Source of the DNA: CBFCZU01 sp965602635
GTDB lineage: Bacteria > Planctomycetota > Phycisphaerae > SM23-33
Direction of reading: 5' to 3'
DNA: 12,755 nt
NCBI GenBank assembly: GCA_965602635.1
Contig: CBFCZU010000124.1
Coordinates: forward strand, 1 to 12,755
Positions 1 to 6,897 of the stretch are shown here, one piece after another (positions within the stretch are counted from its first letter, which is position 1; each line of letters opens with the position of its first letter). The notes beneath the pieces are model-generated. The model did no database searches. It was not told where the DNA came from and saw nothing but the letters and a program-made list of their open reading frames with translations. The position numbers and the translations under genes were made by a program.

Positions 1-1925
1 GCCGGGTCGGTGCCGCTGACCTGCCACCGGTACAGCCCCGCCGTGGCGGTCCGCGTGAACTGCACCTGCGGGCCTTGCGGGCCCGGCTTCAGCGCCAGCG
101 GCTCGACGAGCCCGTCCGGCAGCATCAGGTCGATCGACGGCGTGGCGGGCAGCGGACCCCTCGGGCGGATCGTCACCGCCGCCCCGGCGAGGTAGGTCTG
201 CTCGCCGCCGAGTCGCTCGCCCGCCTCCAGGCAGATGCGGTCGATGATCGGCAGGAAGATCCCGGCCCCTTCGTCGCTGGCGAGGTTGTTCCACTCGGTG
301 GTGGCGGTGGTGGCGAAGAGGATCACCCGCCCCTTGCCGAAGTCCTTGGCCGAGACGATCCGCTCGCCGGCGGGCGTCGAGAGGATGGCCTCGGCCCCGC
401 CCGGCCCTGGGGCCAGGGAGTAGTAGCGCTGAATGAGGATCACCGGGGACTCCGACGGGGTGGGGAACCCGGCGAGGTAGGGGTGCCGGAAGTTCTTGAC
501 GGCCCGGACGGCGGGTGCGGTCTGCCCGATCATGCCGACGGCCTTGCCGATCCGCCCGGGCAGCAGCCCGCCGAAGTCGGGAATCCGCTGGACGAGCTGC
601 TCGTTGTAGTTGGCGGCGTCGGTCTTGGGCCCCAGGAAGATCCCGGCCGAGCCTCCAAGGCGGACGAACCGCTCCAGCGCCTCGGCCTGGGCGGGCGTGA
701 AGCCGGAGACGTCGGCGAAGAAGACCACACGCGCCGCGGCCAGGGCCTCCTCGTCGAACTCGGCCGCCTGGATGGTGCGGAACTGCACCGACGCCGGCCA
801 CTTCTCCGGCCCGACGGGCGAGGCCAGCAGGTTCAGCACCATTTGCAGCGGGGCGGCGGGGTCGAGGGAGTCGCCCGCCTGGCCCGAGCCGCGGACCAGC
901 ACCACCGGCACCCGTTCGGCGACGTCGAGGCTGAACCGGCGGACGTTGTCGATGGCCAGGTCGTCGGTTTCCTGGATTGCGACTTGGCCGGAGTGCGGGC
1001 CGGGCGTGGCGAAGCGGAAGGCGGGGAAGCGCACGGCCGCCTTCGCGCCCGGCCGGCCGGCGGCGGCGAGGGTCTTGCGGACCGGCTCGCCGCGCGAGCG
1101 CCCGTCGATCTGAAGGCCCACCTCGATCGTCCGCGCCGTCGGTGAGGAGTTCACCAGCGTCGCGGCCACCTGAAGCGACTGGTCAACCACCCGCCGGCCG
1201 GTGATCGTCAGCTCCGATATGCCCACGTTCGCCGCCTGCTTGCCCGAGCAGTCGACGAGCATGACGGGGATGCCGGCTCGGGTCAGGCGGTCGAGCTTGG
1301 CCAGACCCTCGAAGCTGATCCGCTGGAGGTCGGAGAAGACGTATATGACCTTCTTCGGCGCGCGGGAGCGTTCGAGCAGGTCAGCCGCCCTGGCCAGCAG
1401 CTCGGCGACGGGCGCCCGCCCGGAGGCGAGGGTCGTCGCCGCGAGTCGCTCGCGAAGGGCGCTCAGGTCGCCCTGGAGCACCTCCGCCCTGCCCGAGGCG
1501 TTGGTCACCAGCAGTGCGGCCGACGAGGGGCGCTGCGAGCCGCCCAGCAGCTTGCCCGACTCGCGGAGGGCGTGGTCGAGGCGCGACGAGCCGCCCGATC
1601 GCACGCCCATGGAGTGCGAGTTGTCCACGATCAGCACCGCCGCCGAGCGGGGATCGACCAGAAAGCCCCCGGCGGCCTTGAGTATCGGCTCGGCCACCGC
1701 CAGCGCAAGCAGCGCCAGCAGCAGCGACCGGACCAGCAGCAGCAGCCAGTGCTCCAGCCGTCGGCGGCGGGCGGTCTTCTCCATGCTGATCCTCAGGAAC
1801 CGCAGCGTCGGGAAGTACGCCTCCGGCGCGCGGACCGAGGAGAGCAGGTGCAGCACCACCGGTATCGCCGCCGCCAGCACGCCCAGCAGCAGCCACCAGT
1901 TGCCGAATGTGAACGCCAGCGTCAT
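1..1925 (-). CDS. BatA-like VWA membrane protein (C-terminus off the left edge)
   Basis: The minus frame stays open from the ATG at 1925 to base 1, giving 641 residues without a stop, so the C-terminus is missing. Residues about 7-28 and 60-82 are hydrophobic segments with an Arg-rich loop between them (RRRR at 53-56), the usual 'aerotolerance regulator N-terminal' layout of BatA proteins. A VWA domain follows (about 93-260) with a metal-ion (MIDAS) motif D101-N-S-H-S105 and a second acidic strand end VFSD199. Residues about 340-500 resemble a glutamine-amidotransferase-like fold (RVVFFADVSGF...RFVRLGGS), as in long planctomycete BatA proteins. It starts inside the stop of the DUF58 gene (ATGA), so translational coupling is likely. 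The probable role is a membrane-anchored partner of DUF58 in a MoxR-type chaperone system. The family is well supported; the exact function is not known. Confidence 0.88.
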   Translation of the reverse strand, partial: MTLAFTFGNWWLLLGVLAAAIPVVLHLLSSVRAPEAYFPTLRFLRISMEKTARRRRLEHWLLLLVRSLLLALLALAVAEPILKAAGGFLVDPRSAAVLIVDNSHSMGVRSGGSSRLDHALRESGKLLGGSQRPSSAALLVTNASGRAEVLQGDLSALRERLAATTLASGRAPVAELLARAADLLERSRAPKKVIYVFSDLQRISFEGLAKLDRLTRAGIPVMLVDCSGKQAANVGISELTITGRRVVDQSLQVAATLVNSSPTARTIEVGLQIDGRSRGEPVRKTLAAAGRPGAKAAVRFPAFRFATPGPHSGQVAIQETDDLAIDNVRRFSLDVAERVPVVLVRGSGQAGDSLDPAAPLQMVLNLLASPVGPEKWPASVQFRTIQAAEFDEEALAAARVVFFADVSGFTPAQAEALERFVRLGGSAGIFLGPKTDAANYNEQLVQRIPDFGGLLPGRIGKAVGMIGQTAPAVRAVKNFRHPYLAGFPTPSESPVILIQRYYSLAPGPGGAEAILSTPAGERIVSAKDFGKGRVILFATTATTEWNNLASDEGAGIFLPIIDRICLEAGERLGGEQTYLAGAAVTIRPRGPLPATPSIDLMLPDGLVEPLALKPGPQGPQVQFTRTATAGLYRWQVSGTDP

Positions 1926-2827
1926 CGCCGCACCAGGGCCCGACGGCGGGCAAGGTAGTTCAGAAGCATCATGTCGTACGGGTCGGACGTCGAGGCCGTG
2001 ATGTATTCGATGCTCCGGTCGCTGCACTCCTTTCGGTAGCGGTCGATGAAGCGGCCAAGCTCGTCGCGGTAGGCGTCGCGCAGCAGCCGCGGGTCGATCT
2101 GGAGCCGCTCGCCGCTCTCCAGGTCAACGAAGTTGGTGATCCGCCTGAAGGGGAACTCCAGCTCGGCCTGGTCGAAGGTGTGGAAGAGGATCAACTGGTG
2201 CTTCTTGTAGCAGAAGTGCTGAAGGGCCCGCATCACCTCGGACGGCTCGTCGTACAGGTCGGAGATGATGATGATCAGCCCGCGCTTTGCGATGCGCTCG
2301 GCCAGCTCGTGGAAGGTGGTGGCGATGGCCGTCTGCTTGCCCGGGGTGAGCTTCTCCAGACCGCTGAATATGCGGTCGAGGTGCGCCGGCGTCGAGGCCG
2401 GCGGAAGGTGAAGCCTGGTCCGCTCGTCGAAGGCGATGACGCCCACCATGTCCTGCTGGCGGCACATGAGGTACGCCAGGCACGCCGCCAGGTGGCAGCC
2501 GTACTGGAACTTGGTCAGCTCGGCGTCGAAGCGGTAGTTCATCGAGCCGGAGATGTCGAGCAGGATGTACGCCCTCAGGTTGGTCTCCTGCTCGTACTGC
2601 TTGATGTACAGGCGGTCGGTCCGCCCCCAGGCGACCCAGTCGAGGTGGCGCAGGTCGTCGCCGGGTGAGTACTCGCGGTGCTCGCTGAACTCCACGGAGA
2701 ATCCCCGGTGGGGGCTCCGGTGCAGCCCGGAGATGAACCCCTCGACGACCTGCCTGGCCACGAGGCTGAGGTTGGCCAGCTTGGCGGCCTTGTCGGGCTC
2801 GAAATAGACGTACGGACTCTCGGGCAT
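1922..2827 (-). CDS. DUF58 domain protein (VWA-like, MoxR-associated)
   Basis: A 301-residue soluble protein with the DUF58 signature: R51-EYSPGDDLRHLDW64 followed by GRTDRLYIKQYEQE (68-81). A VWA-like core begins at LLDISGSM (D91, S93, S95, a complete MIDAS DxSxS) and continues to IIIISDLYD (D190). There is no signal peptide or membrane segment. DUF58 proteins are typically encoded between a MoxR AAA+ ATPase and BatA-type VWA proteins; the set is thought to act as a metal-dependent chaperone or maturation complex. The gene begins 2 nt after the rsmD stop and ends in an ATGA overlap with the BatA-like gene. No good Shine-Dalgarno sequence is visible, consistent with translation coupled to rsmD. 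The family call is firm; substrates are unknown. Confidence 0.93.
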   Translation of the reverse strand: MPESPYVYFEPDKAAKLANLSLVARQVVEGFISGLHRSPHRGFSVEFSEHREYSPGDDLRHLDWVAWGRTDRLYIKQYEQETNLRAYILLDISGSMNYRFDAELTKFQYGCHLAACLAYLMCRQQDMVGVIAFDERTRLHLPPASTPAHLDRIFSGLEKLTPGKQTAIATTFHELAERIAKRGLIIIISDLYDEPSEVMRALQHFCYKKHQLILFHTFDQAELEFPFRRITNFVDLESGERLQIDPRLLRDAYRDELGRFIDRYRKECSDRSIEYITASTSDPYDMMLLNYLARRRALVRR

Positions 2828-2829
2828 GG

Positions 2830-3450
2830 CTATTGCGATTCGCCGGGCTGCCCCTGGTCCTGCCCGGCGTCGGCGGTCAGGCCCTGGCGGCCCAGCATCA
2901 GCAGGGACATCCTGCCATAGTCGCGCCTCTCACGCACGCACAATAGACCCAACGCCTCCGGGGTGGGGATGTTTCGCCGGCAGCGGAAGACCACCCGCCC
3001 CTGGGGCGCGAGCTTCTCGGCCAGCGGGTCGAAGATCTTCGCCCCGGCCGCCTGCCAGGGCGGTCCGGCCACCAGGTCGTACGGCGGGTCCACGAAGGCC
3101 AAGTCCACAGGCTCGGTCAGCTCGCCCAGCCACCCGCGGAGGCGGGCGAAGACGTCGCCCCGCCAGATCCGGCAGCGCCCGCCCAGGCCCAGCAGGTCGA
3201 TGTTGGACCGCAGCCTCTCGATGGCCGTCCGCTCGCGCTCGGCGAAGCAGCACGACCTGGCGCCGCGGCTGAGGGCCTCCAGCCCGATGCTGCCGGTCCC
3301 GGCGAACAGGTCCACCACGACGGCATCCTCCACGGCCGGGCCCAGGATGCTGAAAAGGGCAGTCTTGACCCGGTCGGTAATCGGGCGAGTCACGCTGCCC
3401 TTGGGGCCCAGCAGCCGCCGCCCCTTGTGCTCGCCGGCTATGATCCGCAC
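2830..3450 (-). CDS. rsmD: 16S rRNA (guanine(966)-N2)-methyltransferase RsmD
   Basis: A 206-residue SAM-dependent methyltransferase that makes m2G966 in 16S rRNA on the assembling 30S subunit. The N-terminus MRIIAGEHKGRRL and the TRPITDRVKTALFSIL segment (21-36) are characteristic of RsmD. The SAM-binding motif I is VDLFAGTGSIGLEALSRGA (46-64), and the catalytic motif is DPPY (121-124). Length is slightly above the usual 180-200 because of a polar Gln/Gly-rich tail after about residue 187. The start is GTG, chosen because the protein then begins at the conserved MRIIAG and has an AGGAGG 7 nt upstream. It is the first gene of a leftward unit with DUF58 and the BatA-like gene; this pairing is unusual because rsmD more often sits beside coaD. 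Confidence 0.96.
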   Translation of the reverse strand: MRIIAGEHKGRRLLGPKGSVTRPITDRVKTALFSILGPAVEDAVVVDLFAGTGSIGLEALSRGARSCCFAERERTAIERLRSNIDLLGLGGRCRIWRGDVFARLRGWLGELTEPVDLAFVDPPYDLVAGPPWQAAGAKIFDPLAEKLAPQGRVVFRCRRNIPTPEALGLLCVRERRDYGRMSLLMLGRQGLTADAGQDQGQPGESQ

Positions 3451-3457
3451 GGGCTTG

Positions 3458-3463
3458 CCTCCT
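3458..3463 (-). promoter_or_regulatory. Ribosome binding site fixing the GTG start of rsmD
   Basis: On the minus strand this reads AGGAGG, a full match to the anti-Shine-Dalgarno complement, 7 nt before the GTG at 3450. It supports the GTG start over any other codon nearby. Confidence 0.8.
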
Positions 3464-3495
3464 CGAGGACCTCTGCCGCGTCAGGCGATCGCCAC

Positions 3496-3526
3496 ATAAT
3501 GTGCAGGGGCCGTCGGGGAATGTCTA
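3496..3526 (-). promoter_or_regulatory. Possible rsmD-operon promoter
   Basis: On the minus strand TAGACA (3526-3521) and CATTAT (3501-3496) are separated by 19 nt. They match the sigma70 consensus at 5 of 6 and 4 of 6 positions. The spacer is longer than the optimal 17 nt, so this is only a candidate. It would put the transcription start about 40 nt upstream of the rsmD GTG. Confidence 0.2.
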
Positions 3527-3566
3527 ATCAATGTCGGAAGACGAGCCGCCGGGGGCGCAAAAGGGC

Positions 3567-3596
3567 GGCCTCGGCTAAGGGCGGGAAGCCGAGGCC
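3567..3596. other. Perfect 10-bp hairpin in the rsmD/lipoprotein spacer
   Basis: GGCCTCGGCT (3567-3576) and AGCCGAGGCC (3587-3596) are exact reverse complements around a 10-nt purine-rich loop. Read on the minus strand, the stem is followed after four bases by TTTT, which gives it a weak intrinsic-terminator look. No minus-strand gene ends here, so it could be an attenuator or the end of a short RNA. It lies upstream of both divergent candidate promoters' start points and is not inside a gene. Confidence 0.55.
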
Positions 3597-3628
3597 TGTG
3601 GGCATTGGCGCTTGGCACCGGTATGCGG

Positions 3629-3656
3629 TTGCCTTGGTTGCCAAAAGGAGTATAAG
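3629..3656 (+). promoter_or_regulatory. Candidate sigma70-type promoter of the lipoprotein gene
   Basis: TTGCCT (3629-3634, 4 of 6 against TTGACA) and TATAAG (3651-3656, 5 of 6 against TATAAT) are separated by 16 nt in a locally AT-rich patch within a roughly 70% GC window. The expected start near 3663 leaves a leader of about 55 nt before the ATG at 3717. Confidence 0.35.
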
Positions 3657-3679
3657 ATACGTTTCCGCCTTGGTGCCAA
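3634..3679. repeat. Two TTGG/CCAA dyads flanking the candidate -10 element
   Basis: TTGG-TTG-CCAA lies at 3634-3644 and TTGG-TG-CCAA at 3670-3679, one on each side of TATAAG at 3651-3656. A half-related TTGGCACC at 3612-3619 is an exact reverse complement of GGTGCCAA at 3672-3679. The arrangement resembles a pair of operator sites, but no matching regulator is visible and the dyads are short enough to arise by chance. Confidence 0.25.
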
Positions 3680-3716
3680 CGGGCCCAGGCGGTGGAGCCG
3701 ACATCGCGGACATACT

Positions 3717-4337
3717 ATGAAAGCCCTGCGATACGTGTTGATTTCGGCCCTTGCGGTGAGCTGCCTGGGCGGCTGCTGGCGTGAGGCCTGGTGGCCCTCG
3801 CCGCGGGTGGCTCCGGCCCGGCCCACGGGGGACGTCGAGTTCGAGGCCACCTGGGACGCCGCCATCGCCGCCCTGGGCAAGTATCGCTTCAGGGTGGACC
3901 GCGCCGACCGCCGGGCCGGGGTGATCACCACATTCTCCCTGGTCGGGCGGCACTGGTTCGAGTTCTGGCGCCGCGACGCCACCACCCGCACGGACGTCGC
4001 CGAAAGCGCCCTGCACACCATACGCCGCCGGGTGACCGTTACCGTCGCTCGCCGGGTGGTCTCCGCCGGGTCGGACGAGTGGCGGGCCGAGTACGACGTG
4101 GGCGTGGTAGTGATGAAGTCGCGCTCCAACCTGGCGGCCCCGCACGTCACCAGCACGTCCGAGGCGTACGACATGTTCCGCGGGTCCCCGGAGATAAGGC
4201 GTATCGGCGGGCCCGGCGAGGGCTCAGCCGGCGAGGGCGGAAGCACCCCCCTCGGCCGGGACGAGAAACTCGAGCGGCTCATCCTCGAGCGCATCCGATC
4301 GCTCAAGGCCAAGAAGCTCGCGGCGTTCTCGAAGTGA
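3717..4337 (+). CDS. Small lipoprotein of unknown function
   Basis: A 206-residue protein that begins with a lipoprotein signal: K2 and R5, a hydrophobic stretch 6-18, and the lipobox L17-G-G-C20. The start was placed at the ATG at 3717 because an upstream in-frame start near 3612 would bury the signal behind 35 extra residues and would lie upstream of the candidate promoter. The Shine-Dalgarno is weak (GCGGA, 6 nt upstream). The mature part has an alpha/beta-looking segment (W46-DAAIAALGKYRFRVDRADRRAGVITT-F73) and an aromatic patch HWFEFWRR (79-86). A Gly-rich linker (164-180) leads to a basic helix (183-203). The 'W..AI..L....F.vD..DR..G.I.T' pattern is seen in many uncharacterised planctomycete lipoproteins (from memory). 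It converges on priA. No function is assigned; the export call is good. Confidence 0.82.
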   Translation: MKALRYVLISALAVSCLGGCWREAWWPSPRVAPARPTGDVEFEATWDAAIAALGKYRFRVDRADRRAGVITTFSLVGRHWFEFWRRDATTRTDVAESALHTIRRRVTVTVARRVVSAGSDEWRAEYDVGVVVMKSRSNLAAPHVTSTSEAYDMFRGSPEIRRIGGPGEGSAGEGGSTPLGRDEKLERLILERIRSLKAKKLAAFSK

Positions 4338-4392
4338 GGTCGCTGCCTGAGCATTCCCCGGCCCGATGCCTGCGGGTCTTCACGGGGCTTCT

Positions 4393-6636
4393 CTACAGCA
4401 GGGCGGCGGGGTCGGCGTCCACGACCAGCTCGGCGCCCAACTGCCCGGAGAGGGCGGGCATCTCGCCCGCCAGCACGCCCTGGACGTAGCCGCCGCGCCG
4501 GAAGAAGCAGTCGATCTGGAAGCGGAACTGGCGGCGGATCCTGAAGACGCCCGCCCTGAGGGGGCCGACGAATCTCACGTCGCCCGCCTGGGCGAACAGC
4601 GCCCGCAGCCGCTCCCCGAGGCGGTCGGCGGCGGTCTCGGCCCGTCCGAGGCTGGGGCTGCGGACCACGAACCGGATCATCCTCACCGACGGCGGGACCC
4701 CGGCCGAGACCCGCAAAGGCAGCTCGTAGCTCGCGAAGCCCGCGTAGTCGTGCGAGAGGGCGAACTGAATGGCCGGGTCGCCCGGGTGCCAGGTCTGGAC
4801 GATGACCTCGCTGCCGCCCTTTGCCCGTCCGGCCCGCCCGGCCACCTGGACGATAAGCTGGAAGGTTCGTTCGGCCGCCCGGAAGTCGGGGATCGCCAGG
4901 GCGGTGTCGGCGCTGACGACGCCCACCAGCGTCACCGTCGGGAAGTCGAGCCCCTTGGCCACCATCTGCGTGCCCAGCAGGATGTCCACCTCGCCGGCGG
5001 CGAAGCGGTCGAAGACCTCCCGGAACTGACGCGGGCTGGTCATGGTGTCCGAGTCCATCCTGGCCACGGCGGCGTTGGGGAACTTCCGCGCCAGCTCCGA
5101 CTCGATCCGCTGGATGCCCAGCCCGAAGAGAATCAGCTTCTTGCCGCAGGCCGGGCAGCTCGCCGGCACCTCCGCCGTCGCCTGGCAGTAGTGGCAGACC
5201 GCCAGGCCCACCGCCCGGTGATACACCATCGTCCGCGTGCAGTCGCGGCACTCGAAGGTCCAGCGGCAGGAGGGGCAGAAGACGTAGCTGGCGTACCCGC
5301 GGCGGTTCATCAGCAGGATGGCCTGCTCGGAGCGGTCGAGGCGGTCGGCGAGCTTGGCCTCCAGCGTCTTGCCGATCAGCTCGATCCGACCGGGGGTGAT
5401 CTCCTTCCGCAGCTCCACCAGCCTCAGGGCAGGCATGGGCAGGGAGTGGATCCGCCGCGGCAGCCGAAGCAGCCGGTAGCGCTTCTGCCGGACGTTGTGC
5501 AGCGACTCAAGCGAAGGCGTGGCCGAGCCCAGCAGCACGGGCACGTTCTCGACGGCGGCCCGCTTGACGGCCACGTCACGCCCGTGATAGCGCGGGACCG
5601 TGTCCTGCTTGTAGGAGCCCTCGTGCTCCTCGTCCACGATGATCAGCCCCAGCTTCCGCGTCGGGGCGAAGACCGCGCTGCGCGGGCCCAGGACGACCGA
5701 GGCGTGGTTGTCGCGTATCTGGCAGTAGTGGAAGTCGCGCTGCGCCGCCGCGAGGCCCGAGTGCAGCACCGCCACCCGCGGCAGCCGCTCCGCCAGGCGT
5801 TGGAGCGTCTGAGTGGCCAGGGCGATCTCCGGCACCAGCAAGATCGCCTGCCGCCCGGCGCGGACGACCTCGCGGATCGCCCGCAGGTACACCTCCGTCT
5901 TGCCCGAGGACGTCACCCCGTGAAGCAGCGTCACGCTGAAGCCCTCGGTCAGCGAGGCGGTGATCTCGCCCAGGGCCTTGCGCTGGTCGTCGTTCAGCTC
6001 GAATGGGTCGTCCTTGACGGCCTGGGAGAGCTGCTCGAGCCTCTGGTCACGCGTCTCCAGGCGGATCAGCTTTCGCCCGGCCAGCCGGCGGACAGTGTCG
6101 CGCGAGCAGCCGCTGTGGGCGCGGAGCTGCTCGAGCGTCAGCGGCTCGACGCCCTGCTTGCGTGCCTCGAACAGCTCGTCGAGCACTTTCCGCTGCCTGG
6201 CCCCCAGCCTCCTGGGCCAGTCGGGCGGCTCGGCCTGGAGGTAGGCGACGGTCTCGGTCCTCGGTCCGGTTCGCCCCACGGCCGAGGGAATCATCGCCGC
6301 CAGCACCATCCCCAGCGGGGCGAGGTAGTACTGGCTGATCCATCCGGCCAGCTCCCACAGCCGCTCGTCCAACTGCGGCTCGGAGTCGACGACCTCGGCG
6401 ACGACCTTCAGCGCCCGCTCGCCGGGGAGGCGGTCTGTCTCGGTCACGAAGCCCAGCACGGCTCGGTTGCCGCGCCCGAAGGGCACGCGGATTCGCAGCC
6501 CCCGCGCCGGCTCGCCCAGGGCGTCGGGCCAGAGGTAGTCGAAGCTCCGCCAGACGTTCGCCGCCACGGCGACGCCCACGACCCGGCCGCCCTGGACTTC
6601 GCCTTCGCCTTGGAAGAGCTTGCCCACGCCGCCCAT
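4393..6636 (-). CDS. priA: Primosomal protein N' (PriA), replication restart helicase
   Basis: PriA recognises stalled or recombined forks, unwinds 3'-5' and reloads the replisome. Numbered from the ATG at 6636 (747 residues), the N-terminal 3' DNA-binding domain is about 15-105 and a winged-helix region about 140-195. The helicase core has Walker A GVTSSGKTE (240-248), DEEH (335-338), GSATPSLES (370-378) and motif VI QVAGRAGRA (597-605). Eight cysteines in four CxxC pairs (454/457, 463/466, 481/484, 494/497) bind two structural zincs. All key residues are present and the length is normal. An in-frame TTG at 6663 would add nine residues without a better ribosome site. The ATG was preferred; its own site (GGGCGG region) is weak. 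It is convergent with the lipoprotein gene and divergent from the response regulator, across the hairpin-rich spacer. Confidence 0.97.
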   Translation of the reverse strand: MGGVGKLFQGEGEVQGGRVVGVAVAANVWRSFDYLWPDALGEPARGLRIRVPFGRGNRAVLGFVTETDRLPGERALKVVAEVVDSEPQLDERLWELAGWISQYYLAPLGMVLAAMIPSAVGRTGPRTETVAYLQAEPPDWPRRLGARQRKVLDELFEARKQGVEPLTLEQLRAHSGCSRDTVRRLAGRKLIRLETRDQRLEQLSQAVKDDPFELNDDQRKALGEITASLTEGFSVTLLHGVTSSGKTEVYLRAIREVVRAGRQAILLVPEIALATQTLQRLAERLPRVAVLHSGLAAAQRDFHYCQIRDNHASVVLGPRSAVFAPTRKLGLIIVDEEHEGSYKQDTVPRYHGRDVAVKRAAVENVPVLLGSATPSLESLHNVRQKRYRLLRLPRRIHSLPMPALRLVELRKEITPGRIELIGKTLEAKLADRLDRSEQAILLMNRRGYASYVFCPSCRWTFECRDCTRTMVYHRAVGLAVCHYCQATAEVPASCPACGKKLILFGLGIQRIESELARKFPNAAVARMDSDTMTSPRQFREVFDRFAAGEVDILLGTQMVAKGLDFPTVTLVGVVSADTALAIPDFRAAERTFQLIVQVAGRAGRAKGGSEVIVQTWHPGDPAIQFALSHDYAGFASYELPLRVSAGVPPSVRMIRFVVRSPSLGRAETAADRLGERLRALFAQAGDVRFVGPLRAGVFRIRRQFRFQIDCFFRRGGYVQGVLAGEMPALSGQLGAELVVDADPAALL

Positions 6637-6714
6637 GTTATGTCCGCCCGGTTCGCCTGCCAAGGCGCCGCCACGACCATTGAGATTCGCCGGCGAAGGG
6701 GCTAAGCTCTAGCC

Positions 6715-6745
6715 CGGGTGTTGCACGATGCCCGTGCAACATCCG
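6715..6745. other. 13-bp hairpin with 5-nt loop
   Basis: CGGGTGTTGCACG (6715-6727) pairs with CGTGCAACATCCG (6733-6745) around the loop ATGCC, with a single G-T wobble. It is the first stem of the block and follows the left CTAG directly. The stem bottom competes with the palindrome at 6743-6754. Confidence 0.8.
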
Positions 6746-6755
6746 CCGCGGCGGC

Positions 6756-6826
6756 TTCGACGCGAGCGACTTACGTCGCTCTTGCTCAGGGTTAGCCTTG
6801 AGCGAGGCGCGAAGCGCCGAGTCGAA
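6756..6826. other. Four-way-junction (cloverleaf-like) fold
   Basis: TTCGAC (6756-6761) pairs with GTCGAA (6821-6826) and encloses three hairpins with only a two-base gap at each end. These are GAGCGAC/GTCGCTC with loop TTAC (6764-6781); CTTGCTCA/TGAGCGAG extended by GG/CC with loop GTTAG (6781-6806, one wobble, one bulged T); and GGCGC/GCGCC with a GAA loop (6806-6818). Bases 6781 and 6806 are shared at the junction, so one pair per hairpin frays. The 71-nt size recalls a tRNA, but the last arm lacks a 7-nt T-loop and no CCA-type acceptor is seen, so it is not a tRNA gene. Confidence 0.6.
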
Positions 6827-6858
6827 ACCTTTGCGAGAGAACCGTCTCTCGCAAAGGT
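6827..6858. other. Perfect 14-bp hairpin with 4-nt loop
   Basis: ACCTTTGCGAGAGA (6827-6840) and TCTCTCGCAAAGGT (6845-6858) are exact reverse complements with loop ACCG. No mismatch or wobble is present. No T-run follows on either strand. Confidence 0.85.
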
Positions 6859-6897
6859 GCTTATTGCATAGACCCGGAAGGCGTCATGCAATAAGCA
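6858..6897. other. 12-bp AT-rich hairpin with possible GNRA-capped apex
   Basis: TGCTTATTGCAT (6858-6869) and ATGCAATAAGCA (6886-6897) are exact reverse complements. The 16-nt interior can extend the stem with GAC/GTC (6871-6873/6883-6885) and CC/GG (6874-6875/6880-6881), closing on the tetraloop GGAA. The stem is about two-thirds A/T, in contrast with its surroundings, and shares base 6858 with the preceding hairpin. Confidence 0.8.

Noticed and set aside
75..1145. 356-codon plus-strand frame at the left end
   Set aside because: It lies opposite the open BatA-like frame, which has membrane segments and an intact MIDAS motif; the plus frame is repetitive Arg/Gly/Asp.
3427..3720. Small basic protein in the rsmD/lipoprotein spacer
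   Set aside because: It overlaps the rsmD start, contains the hairpin and candidate promoter, and has composition typical of a chance frame.
4338..4392. Bidirectional terminator between the lipoprotein gene and priA
   Set aside because: Only short imperfect pairing (CCCCG 4356-4360 with CGGGG 4383-4387 around an inner CCCG/CGGG) and no T-tract on either strand.
4366..6705. 779-codon plus-strand frame opposite priA
   Set aside because: Antisense artefact of high GC; the minus frame encodes an intact PriA with all motifs.
6715..6806. Integron attC site
   Set aside because: GTTAGCC at 6791-6797 resembles a core half-site, but it does not fit GTTRRRY, the partner half-site is absent, and there is no integrase or cassette array.
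6756..6826. tRNA gene
   Set aside because: The size and cloverleaf outline are suggestive, but the third arm has a 3-nt loop instead of a 7-nt T-loop with TTC, and no acceptor or CCA arrangement fits.
6709..6891. 60-codon minus-strand frame across the hairpin block
   Set aside because: Arg/Ser-rich, no ribosome site, and its open reading follows from palindromic GC-rich DNA rather than from coding constraint; the stems explain the sequence better.
6864..6894. Promoter TTGCAT/CAATAA for the response regulator
   Set aside because: The boxes match poorly with a 19-nt spacer and lie inside the arms of a perfect hairpin, so the AT-rich match is more simply part of the stem.
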